A stretch of DNA of 36,631 nt. Source: Rhodocyclaceae bacterium (GTDB lineage: Bacteria > Pseudomonadota > Gammaproteobacteria > Burkholderiales > Rhodocyclaceae). The DNA is taken from NCBI GenBank assembly GCA_024710925.1, contig JANJTW010000017.1, positions 1 to 36,631 on the forward strand, written 5' to 3'. This document shows positions 29,994 through 36,631 of this stretch, one piece after another. The notes under the pieces were generated by a model. It did not search any database. It was given only the letters and a program-made list of their open reading frames with translations, and was not told the origin of the DNA. Both the position numbers and the translations under genes were made by a program. The number at the start of each line of letters is the position of its first letter. Position 1 is the stretch's first letter.

Positions 29994-32288
29994 TTGTCCG
30001 CTTTACTCCGCTGGATACTGTATCCGCTCGCGCTGCTTGCCGGACTCGCCGCGATCGGCGTCGCCGTCGTCGCCATCGTGCTCGTCCTGACCTACCCCAA
30101 CCTTCCCTCGCTGGAAGCGCTCACCGACTACCGGCCGAAGATCCCGCTGCGCGTCTATACCGCCGACGGTCATCTGATCGGCGAATTCGGCGAGGAGCGT
30201 CGCAACATTGTCCGCATCCAGGACGTACCGCCGGTGATGAAGCAGGCCATCCTCGCCGCCGAGGACGAGCGCTTCTACCAGCACGGCGGCATCGATACGC
30301 TCGGCGTCCTGCGCGCGGCGATCATGAACCTGACGTCCGGTGGCAGGAAGCAGGGAGCCAGCACGATCACGCAGCAGGTCGCCCGCAACTTCTTCCTGTC
30401 CAGCGAGAAGACCTATACCCGCAAGCTCTACGAAGCCCTCCTCTCGTTCAAGATCGAGCACCACCTGAGCAAGGACCAGATCCTTGAGCTGTACATCAAC
30501 CAGATCTACCTCGGCCAGCGGGCCTACGGCTTCTCCGCCGCCGCGCAGATCTATTTCGGCAAGCAACTCCGGGATATCACCGCTGCCGAAGCGGCGATGC
30601 TGGCCGGATTGCCGAAGGCTCCCTCGGCTTTCAACCCGGTCGTCAATCCGAAACGGGCGAAAATTCGCCAGCAATACGTCCTGCGCCGGATGCACGAAAT
30701 GGGCGCACTGGACGACAAGCAGTACGATGCCGCCCTCAAGCAGGCGCTCGTCGTCAAGCGGGAAACCAACGAATACCCGGTCCATGCCGAGTACGTCGCC
30801 GAAATGGCTCGTCAGATCGCCGCCGACCGCTACCCGGAGGACGTCTACGCCCGCGGCCTGCGCGTCTACACGACGATCACCAAGGCCGACCAGGAAGCCG
30901 CCTACGCCAGCCTGCGGCGCGGCGTCTTCGACTACGACCGGCGCCACGGCTACCGTGGCGCCGAAGCCTTCGTCGACATGAAGGAAGTCAGCTCGGACCA
31001 GGACGAGACCCTCGACGAACTGCTCGCCGACATCGGCGGCACCGAGGATCTGTCGCCGGCCATCGTGCTCGAAGCGCAACCGAAACTGGTCAAGGCCTAC
31101 CGCAAGGGCGGCGACCTCGTCACGCTGTCCGGAGACGGCCTCAAGTTCGCCACCCGCATGCTCGACGACAAGGCCCCGCCGGCCAAGCGCATCCGGCGCG
31201 GCGCCGTCATCCGCGTGCAGAAGGACGACAAGGGCAACTGGCAGATCGTGCAGATGCCCGAAGTCGAAGCCGCCTTTGTCGCCATCGACCCGCAGACCGG
31301 CAGCATCCGCGCGCTGGTCGGCGGCTTCGACTTCAACCGCAACAAGTTCAACCACGTGACGCAGGCCTGGCGGCAACCGGGATCGAGCTTCAAGCCGTTC
31401 ATCTACTCCGCCTCGCTCGAGAAGGGCTACACGCCGGCATCGATCATCCCGGACGAGCCGATCGTCTACCCGGCTTCGGTCACCGGGTCGCAAGCCTGGG
31501 AACCAAAGAACTACGACGGCAAGTACGAAGGCGCGATGACGCTGCGCACGGCGCTGGCGAAATCGAAGAACATGGTTTCCATCCGCATCCTGGAAGCGAT
31601 CGGTACCCACTATGCGCAGGACTACACGACGCGCTTCGGCTTCGACCCGGACAAACACCCGGCCTACCTGACGATGGCCCTCGGCGCCGGCTCGGTCACG
31701 CCCTGGCAAATGGTTTCCGCCTACGCCGTGTTCGCCAACGGCGGCTACCGCATCCAGCCCTACGCCGTGCGCGAGATCCGCGACGAGCGCAACGAAGTCC
31801 TCGCACAGGCGCAGCCGACGCCGGCCGGCAACGAAGAACTGCGGGCCATCGACCCGCGCAATGCCTGGCTGATGGACAGCCTGTTGCGCGACGTCACCCT
31901 CTACGGCACCGCCACACGCGCCACGAAAACGCTGAAGCGCCGCGACCTCGCCGGCAAGACCGGCACCACCAACGAACACGTGGACGCCTGGTTCTGCGGC
32001 TATCAGAGAACGCTCACCGGCTGCGCCTGGATCGGCTTCGACCAGCCGAAAAACCTCGGCAACAACGAAACCGGCGGCGCCGCCGCGCTGCCGATCTGGA
32101 TCGGCTACATGCAGAAGGCCCTGCACGACGTGCCGGAAAGCATACCGGAGCCGCCCGACGGGCTGGTGGCGATGGAAGTGCTGCGACCGACGGCCGGAGC
32201 AGCGGTGGAATATTTCTACAAGGAGAACGTACCGGTAGCGCCACCGGCGCCCCAGCCCGGCGACGCCGCGACGAACGCCGTCGACTAG
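29994..32288 (+). CDS. mrcA: Penicillin-binding protein 1A (bifunctional transglycosylase/transpeptidase)
   Basis: 764 residues. It polymerises and cross-links peptidoglycan. An N-terminal membrane anchor (about 8-33) is followed by the GT51 glycosyltransferase domain with EDERFYQHGG (catalytic E90) and QGASTITQQVARN. An OB-like insertion (about 310-420) marks the PBP1A type. The transpeptidase domain has SSFK (catalytic S464, K467), SKN (524-526) and KTGTT (from K655). The start is TTG at 29994 with GGAAG upstream; no nearby ATG or GTG keeps the membrane helix. It is divergent from pilM, the arrangement seen widely in proteobacteria. It ends 3 nt before the convergent cyaY stop codon. Confidence 0.96.
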   Translation: MSALLRWILYPLALLAGLAAIGVAVVAIVLVLTYPNLPSLEALTDYRPKIPLRVYTADGHLIGEFGEERRNIVRIQDVPPVMKQAILAAEDERFYQHGGIDTLGVLRAAIMNLTSGGRKQGASTITQQVARNFFLSSEKTYTRKLYEALLSFKIEHHLSKDQILELYINQIYLGQRAYGFSAAAQIYFGKQLRDITAAEAAMLAGLPKAPSAFNPVVNPKRAKIRQQYVLRRMHEMGALDDKQYDAALKQALVVKRETNEYPVHAEYVAEMARQIAADRYPEDVYARGLRVYTTITKADQEAAYASLRRGVFDYDRRHGYRGAEAFVDMKEVSSDQDETLDELLADIGGTEDLSPAIVLEAQPKLVKAYRKGGDLVTLSGDGLKFATRMLDDKAPPAKRIRRGAVIRVQKDDKGNWQIVQMPEVEAAFVAIDPQTGSIRALVGGFDFNRNKFNHVTQAWRQPGSSFKPFIYSASLEKGYTPASIIPDEPIVYPASVTGSQAWEPKNYDGKYEGAMTLRTALAKSKNMVSIRILEAIGTHYAQDYTTRFGFDPDKHPAYLTMALGAGSVTPWQMVSAYAVFANGGYRIQPYAVREIRDERNEVLAQAQPTPAGNEELRAIDPRNAWLMDSLLRDVTLYGTATRATKTLKRRDLAGKTGTTNEHVDAWFCGYQRTLTGCAWIGFDQPKNLGNNETGGAAALPIWIGYMQKALHDVPESIPEPPDGLVAMEVLRPTAGAAVEYFYKENVPVAPPAPQPGDAATNAVD

Positions 32289-32605
32289 CTGAGCAGATCG
32301 ACCGTCGTGCCGGCCTGAGCCGACACGAGCCGCGACAGCTTGGCGAAGAGTTCCTCGCCGTCCCGCGTATCGCGCCAGACGCCGCCGTCATGACGAAAAT
32401 GGAACCCGCCGGCGCGGGCGGCCACCCAGATTTCCTGCGCCGCAGCGTGGCGATTGACGATGATCTTGCTGCCGTCGGCAAACTCGATCTCAAGGACGCC
32501 GCCGGACGCCAGCTCGAAGTCCAGGTCGGCATCGGAAGCTTCCAGCCGTTGCTCGATTTCCGCCAGGGCGAGACCGGCGAGGGTGGCGAATTCGCTCTCG
32601 TTCAT
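32285..32605 (-). CDS. cyaY: Frataxin-like iron-sulfur assembly protein
   Basis: 106 residues, the whole being a frataxin/CyaY domain that regulates iron and desulfurase activity in Fe-S cluster assembly. Seen: an acidic first helix (ESEFATLAGLALAEIEQRLEASDADLDFE), the sheet LEIEFADGSKIIVNRHAAAQEIWVAARAGGFHF, and the C-terminal helix DGEELFAKLSRLVS. The start chosen is the ATG at 32605 (MNESEFATL) rather than an ATG five codons upstream, because the family begins there. Its 3' end overlaps the PBP1A stop by 4 nt, convergently. It is divergent from lptM with only 34 nt between starts. Confidence 0.93.
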   Translation of the reverse strand: MNESEFATLAGLALAEIEQRLEASDADLDFELASGGVLEIEFADGSKIIVNRHAAAQEIWVAARAGGFHFRHDGGVWRDTRDGEELFAKLSRLVSAQAGTTVDLLS

Positions 32606-32639
32606 TGTGCTACCATCCATTTTTTCGCGTTACTGACCG

Positions 32640-32843
32640 ATGCGTCACTATCCTCTTCTGGCCGTGCTGATCGCACTGACCGCCTGCGGCACCCGCGGCA
32701 GCCTGACGCTGCCGCCGGGCCCGATGCCGGCGCCGCTTTTCGGCAACCCGGCCCCCGCAAAAAAAGCGCCGAAACCGGAACCCGCCGCCGCCGACCCCGC
32801 TGGCGGCGGCGATCTTAACACGGCCACGGAAGCCGCCAAATGA
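32640..32843 (+). CDS. lptM: LPS translocon maturation chaperone LptM (YifL-type lipoprotein)
   Basis: 67 residues. A lipoprotein signal ending LTAC (lipid-bearing Cys16) is followed at once by GTRGSLTLPPGP, the conserved GxxGxLxLP signature of LptM, and a low-complexity Pro/Ala/Lys tail. In E. coli LptM helps the LptD/E complex form correct disulfides in the outer membrane. Position between cyaY and lysA is the family's usual place. The ATG at 32640 has no clear ribosome site. The 4-nt overlap (ATGA) with lysA implies coupling. Confidence 0.88.
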   Translation: MRHYPLLAVLIALTACGTRGSLTLPPGPMPAPLFGNPAPAKKAPKPEPAAADPAGGGDLNTATEAAK

Positions 32844-34108
32844 ACCCCGTCACGACCTCTTCCCAGCCTCATTTCCCGCTCAGGAACGGCAGCCTGCACG
32901 TCGAGGACGTCGCCCTCGCCGACGTCGCCGCACGTTTCGGCACGCCCTGCTACGTCTATTCGCGCGCCGCGCTGGAAGCCGCGCTCGACGAGTTCCTCGC
33001 CGAACTGCAGGGCATCGACGCGCTCGTCTGCTACGCCGTCAAGGCCAACTCCAACCTCGGCATCCTGAACGTTTTCGCCCGTCGCGGCGCCGGCTTCGAC
33101 ATCGTCTCGGGTGGCGAACTGCAGCGCGCGCTGGCCGCCGGCGCCGATCCGCAGAAGATCGTCTTCTCCGGCGTCGGCAAGACCGCCGCCGAGATGGAAC
33201 AGGCGCTCGCCGCCGGCATCCTCTGCTTCAACGTCGAATCGGCGCCGGAGCTGGAGCGTCTGAACGAAGTCGCCGGCCGCGCCGGCAAGAAGGCGCCGGT
33301 CAGCCTGCGCGTCAATCCGAACGTCGACGCGAAGACGCACCCGTACATTTCGACGGGGCTGAAGGAGAACAAGTTCGGCGTCGCCTACGAGGACGCGCTC
33401 GACCTCTACCGCCGCGCCGCCGCGCTGCCGAACATCGAGGTCGCCGGCATCGACTGCCACATCGGCTCGCAGCTGCTCGACCCGTCGCCGTTCGCCGAAG
33501 CGCTCGACAAGGTGTTGCTGCTCGTCGACCAGCTCGACGCCGAGGGCATCCACCTGCACCACATCGACCTCGGCGGCGGCCTCGGCATCCGCTACAGCGA
33601 CGAAACCGCGCCGACGGTAAAAAGCTACCTCGGCCCGCTGCTCGCCAGACTCGCCGGCCGTCAGCTGAAGATCGTGCTTGAACCGGGCCGCCGCCTGGTC
33701 GGCAACGCTGGCCTGCTGCTGACCCAGGTCGAGTACCTGAAACCGGGCGAAGTGAAGAACTTCGCCATCGTCGACGCGGCGATGAACGACCTCGCCCGGC
33801 CGGCGCTCTACGACGCCTGGCACGACATCCTGCCGGTCGCGCCGCGCGCTGGCGAGACGAAATCCTGGGAGATCGTCGGCCCGGTCTGCGAATCCGGCGA
33901 CTTCCTCGGCCACGGCCGCCCGCTTGCGCTGGCGTCCGGCGACCTGCTGGCGATCATGTCGGCCGGCGCCTACGGCATGGCGATGAGCTCGAACTACAAC
34001 ACCCGTCCGCGCGCCGCCGAAGTGCTGGTCGACGGCGACGCGGCGCACCTCGTGCGCGCCCGCGAGACGGTCGAAGCGCTCTACGCGCTGGAGCGCACGC
34101 TGCCGTGA
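32840..34108 (+). CDS. lysA: Diaminopimelate decarboxylase
   Basis: 422 residues. It decarboxylates meso-diaminopimelate to lysine, using pyridoxal phosphate. The alanine-racemase-type barrel has YAVKANSN with the cofactor lysine K68, then HIGSQ, the phosphate loop GGGLGI and EPGRRLVG. The C-terminal beta domain has VCESGDFLG, carrying the active-site Cys, and AGAYGMAMSSNYN. Translationally coupled to lptM before it and to the efflux adaptor after it (GTGA overlap). Confidence 0.97.
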   Translation: MNPVTTSSQPHFPLRNGSLHVEDVALADVAARFGTPCYVYSRAALEAALDEFLAELQGIDALVCYAVKANSNLGILNVFARRGAGFDIVSGGELQRALAAGADPQKIVFSGVGKTAAEMEQALAAGILCFNVESAPELERLNEVAGRAGKKAPVSLRVNPNVDAKTHPYISTGLKENKFGVAYEDALDLYRRAAALPNIEVAGIDCHIGSQLLDPSPFAEALDKVLLLVDQLDAEGIHLHHIDLGGGLGIRYSDETAPTVKSYLGPLLARLAGRQLKIVLEPGRRLVGNAGLLLTQVEYLKPGEVKNFAIVDAAMNDLARPALYDAWHDILPVAPRAGETKSWEIVGPVCESGDFLGHGRPLALASGDLLAIMSAGAYGMAMSSNYNTRPRAAEVLVDGDAAHLVRARETVEALYALERTLP

Positions 34109-35220
34109 TCCGCTCCGGCCGGTCCGGTGCCCTGCTCGTCGGCCTTGCGCTGACGGCGCTGGCGCTCGCCGGCTGCAGCGAAAAGGCCCCGGAGAAGAAG
34201 ACTGCGCCGCCGACGCTGATCACCGTCACGCAGGCGGTGACGCAGCCCTTCGAGATCGTCGAGACGACCCTCGGCACGCTGGAAGCGGTGCAGGACCCGC
34301 AGATCGCCGCCGAGATCGCCGGCCGCATCGTGCGCCTCGCCGTGCGTCCCGGGCAGGCGGTGAAGCAGGGCGAACTGATCGCCGAGATCGACCCGGCCGA
34401 CGCCGTCCAGCAGCACCGCGCCGACACCGCCGAGGCCACCCGCCTGGAAGCGCTGCTGGCGCAGCAGGAGCGCCTCGTCGTGCGTCAGCAGGAATTGCTC
34501 GGACGGAACTTCATCTCGAAGAACGCGCTCGACGACGCCGCGGCACAGCGCGACGCACTGAAGAGCCAGCTCGACGCCGCCCGCGCCCGCGCCGCCTTGT
34601 CGGCCGCCGGCCTGAAGAAGACGCGCATCGTCGCCCCCTTCGCCGGTACCGTCGCGGAACAGATCGCCGCCAGCGGCGACTACGTCAAGCTCGGCGACCC
34701 GGTCGTCCGCCTCGTCTCCAACGCCCGGCTGCGCGCCCGCCTGCCCTTTCCCGAAAGCGCCGCCGCACGCCTCAAGCCCGGCCAGAAAGTCCGCCTGGAA
34801 AGCCCGCTGCAGCCCGGCCGCGCCTTCGAGAGCGTGATCGACGAAATCCGCCCGACGCTCGCCGAGACCAGCCGCGCTCTTGACGTCATCGTCCTCCTCG
34901 ACGATGCCGGCGCCGGCCTGAAGGGCGGCGGCTCGCTCAACGCCGCGGTCGTCCTCAGCGAACGCGCGGCGGCAGTGATGGTGCCCGAGCAATCGGTCGT
35001 GCTGCGCCCGGCCGGCCGCGTCGTCTACGTCGTCGCCGACGGCAAGGCGCAGCAGCGCGTCGTCGAGGTCGGCGGCAAGGCCGCCGGCATGGTCGAGATC
35101 CTCGCCGGCCTGAAAGGGGGCGAGACGGTCGCCCTCGATGGCGCCGGCTTCCTCAGCGACGGCGCCGCCGTCAAGCTGCACCAGCGTAGCGCCGACGGGA
35201 ACGCCGCCGGCAAGCCATGA
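34105..35220 (+). CDS. RND efflux periplasmic adaptor lipoprotein (membrane fusion protein)
   Basis: 371 residues. A lipoprotein signal LALAGC (Cys24) is followed by a first beta domain, a lipoyl-like domain (GRIVRLAVRPGQAVKQGELIAEIDP, about 74-98), an alpha-helical hairpin (about 105-165) and the return lipoyl half (KKTRIVAPFAGTVAEQIAASGDYVKLGDPVVRL). Beta-barrel and membrane-proximal domains end the protein. It bridges an inner-membrane RND pump to an outer-membrane channel. It starts with GTG at 34105, overlapping the lysA stop by 4 nt, and overlaps the pump gene by 4 nt. No TolC-type gene is visible. The exported compounds are unknown. Confidence 0.92.
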   Translation: MIRSGRSGALLVGLALTALALAGCSEKAPEKKTAPPTLITVTQAVTQPFEIVETTLGTLEAVQDPQIAAEIAGRIVRLAVRPGQAVKQGELIAEIDPADAVQQHRADTAEATRLEALLAQQERLVVRQQELLGRNFISKNALDDAAAQRDALKSQLDAARARAALSAAGLKKTRIVAPFAGTVAEQIAASGDYVKLGDPVVRLVSNARLRARLPFPESAAARLKPGQKVRLESPLQPGRAFESVIDEIRPTLAETSRALDVIVLLDDAGAGLKGGGSLNAAVVLSERAAAVMVPEQSVVLRPAGRVVYVVADGKAQQRVVEVGGKAAGMVEILAGLKGGETVALDGAGFLSDGAAVKLHQRSADGNAAGKP

Positions 35221-36631
35221 CCCTGCCCGAGCTTTCGATCCGTCGGCACGTCCTGGCGTGGATGCTGTCCGCCGTGCTCGTGCTCTTCGGCCTCATCAGC
35301 TACGGGCGGATCGGCATGGACCGCCTGCCGTACATCGAATTCCCGGTCGTCTCGATCACCACCGCGCTGAAGGGCGGCAACCCGGACATCGTCGACACCT
35401 CGGTGACCAACGTCATCGAAAGCTCGGTGAACTCGGTGCCGGGCATCGAGCACATCCAGTCCACCTCGTCGCCCGGCGTCTCGGTGATCAACATCACCTT
35501 CGCGCTGGAAAAGAAGATCGACGTCGCCTTCAACGAGGTGCAGGCGAAGGTAAACCAGGTGCTGCGCCGGCTGCCGGACGGCGCCGACCCACCGGTCGTC
35601 GCCAAGGTCGAGACCAACGCGCAGCCGATCATGTGGCTGGCACTGCAGGGCGACCGCACGCAGCAGCAGCTCAACCAGTACGCGCTGAACATCCTGAAGA
35701 AGCGGCTGGAAACCATCGACGGCGTCGGCGAAGTGCGTCTGGGCGGCCGCCGCGACCGGACCATCCGCGCCAACCTGATCCCCGAACGCATGGCCGCACT
35801 CGGCGTCACCGCCCAGGACGTCAGCGAAGCCTTCGGCAAGGAACACGTGCAGCTCGCCGGCGGCTTCGTCGTCGGCAAGGCCACCGAGAGCCTGGTCAAG
35901 CTCGACCTCGAATTCCACTCGATCGACGCGCTGCGCGAAATGATCGTCGCCTGGAAAGGAAATGCGCCGATCCGCCTCGGCGACATCGCCGAGGTCGAGG
36001 ACGGCCTCTCCGACAACCGCCAGCTCGCCCGCTTCAACGGCGAGACGACAGTCGGCCTCGGCATCGTCAAGATCGCCAACACCAACACGGTGGCCATCAT
36101 CGACCGCATCCTGGCCAAGGTCGAGAACGAGATCCGGCCGCAGCTGCCGGCCGGCATGCGGCTGACCGTCGTTTCCAACGACGCGGTGTTCATCCTCGAA
36201 ATCGTCAACGCGCTGAAGGAGCACCTGATCGAAGGCACGCTGCTCGCCGCCCTCGTCGTCTGGGTCTTCCTGCGCTCGCTGCGGTCGACGCTGATCATCT
36301 CGCTGGCCATCCCGGTGTCGCTGCTCGGCGCCATCGCCGTCATCTACTTCGCCGGCTTCACGCTCAACTCGCTGACGCTGCTGGCGCTGCTGCTACTCAT
36401 CGGCGTCGTCGTCGACGACGCCATCGTCGTGCTGGAGAACATCTTCCGCCACCGCGAGGAGCTCGACCCCGACCCGGTTTCGGCGGCGATCAACGGCAGC
36501 AACGAAGTGGTCTTCGCGGTGATCGCGGCGACGCTGTCGCTGGTCTCGATCTTCGCGCCGGTGATCTTCATGAGCGGCATCATCGGCCAGTTCTTCCGCT
36601 CCTTCGCCGTCGTCGTCACCTTCGGCGTGCT
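35217..36631 (+). CDS. RND efflux permease, HAE-1-like (truncated by window edge)
   Basis: The first 471 codons of a family usually over 1000 residues. The N-terminal membrane helix (about 12-30) is followed by the porter domain ([27 protein letters not shown]) and later helices TM2-TM5. [17 protein letters not shown], near residues 397-413, has the paired Asp of TM4 used for proton transfer. It is coupled to the adaptor gene by a 4-nt overlap. It is probably a drug, solvent or metabolite pump of the AcrB/MexB-like class; the substrate and the remainder are not visible. Confidence 0.93.
   Translation, partial: MTLPELSIRRHVLAWMLSAVLVLFGLISYGRIGMDRLPYIEFPVVSITTALKGGNPDIVDTSVTNVIESSVNSVPGIEHIQSTSSPGVSVINITFALEKKIDVAFNEVQAKVNQVLRRLPDGADPPVVAKVETNAQPIMWLALQGDRTQQQLNQYALNILKKRLETIDGVGEVRLGGRRDRTIRANLIPERMAALGVTAQDVSEAFGKEHVQLAGGFVVGKATESLVKLDLEFHSIDALREMIVAWKGNAPIRLGDIAEVEDGLSDNRQLARFNGETTVGLGIVKIANTNTVAIIDRILAKVENEIRPQLPAGMRLTVVSNDAVFILEIVNALKEHLIEGTLLAALVVWVFLRSLRSTLIISLAIPVSLLGAIAVIYFAGFTLNSLTLLALLLLIGVVVDDAIVVLENIFRHREELDPDPVSAAINGSNEVVFAVIAATLSLVSIFAPVIFMSGIIGQFFRSFAVVVTFGV

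Noticed and set aside
30003-32126. 707-codon minus-strand frame across PBP1A
   Set aside because: PBP1A motifs are intact on the plus strand; the opposite frame lacks any motif.
32648-34048. 466-codon minus-strand frame across lptM and lysA
   Set aside because: Shadow of lysA codon bias; lysA motifs are intact.

Overview
The window looks like a chromosomal segment of a betaproteobacterium, most likely of the order Rhodocyclales (Azoarcus/Dechloromonas/Accumulibacter relatives). The reasons are high GC with strong third-position bias, the conserved order pilMNOPQ-aroK-aroB-dgt-gltB-gltD, the cyaY/lptM-lysA block, and a fused isobutyryl-CoA mutase beside an acyl-CoA ligase and a LIV-type binding protein. 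The taxonomic placement is inference from gene order and protein character; no rRNA gene is present. I see no insertion sequence, phage gene, CRISPR array or tRNA.

Left part (1-9380), acyl-CoA metabolism and its regulators. A long-chain-type AMP-forming acyl-CoA ligase (cut by the left edge, minus strand) is divergent from a Crp/Fnr-family regulator. Next come a LIV-type periplasmic binding protein, the fused mutase IcmF and a PaaI-type thioesterase (all minus), then an AraC-family regulator on the plus strand. A 22-bp palindrome lies between the ligase and the Crp-type gene, and a close copy lies upstream of the binding-protein gene. Both sit exactly where a class II activator would (centre 29.5 bp from a TAnAnT -10 box). 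The first copy also overlaps a perfect TATAAT for the regulator itself. This suggests a small local regulon for uptake and activation of an organic acid.

Middle (9381-15763). A cold-shock gene with a long leader and strong terminator, a divergent GTP cyclohydrolase I in which the usual catalytic His is Gln, and a minus-strand series: a YEATS-associated-type membrane protein with a C-terminal winged helix, glmU, glmS, and a PilZ-domain protein. GlmU and GlmS make UDP-GlcNAc precursors.

Right (15764-29829), one long minus-strand series: pilM-N-O-P-Q (type IV pilus alignment complex and secretin, each joined by 4-nt overlaps), aroK-aroB (shikimate pathway, overlapping), dgt, then gltB-gltD (NADPH glutamate synthase) from its own promoter. 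A near-perfect NtrC box and a sigma70-like promoter precede gltB. A terminator-type hairpin lies inside the gltB leader.

Far right (29994-36631). Penicillin-binding protein 1A diverges from pilM. Then come cyaY (minus) and, on the plus strand, lptM-lysA followed with 4-nt overlaps by an RND efflux adaptor lipoprotein and an RND permease cut by the right edge. Most of the window is core housekeeping. The parts most worth a second look are the palindrome-based Crp-type regulon, the variant FolE, the gltB leader and the membrane winged-helix protein.
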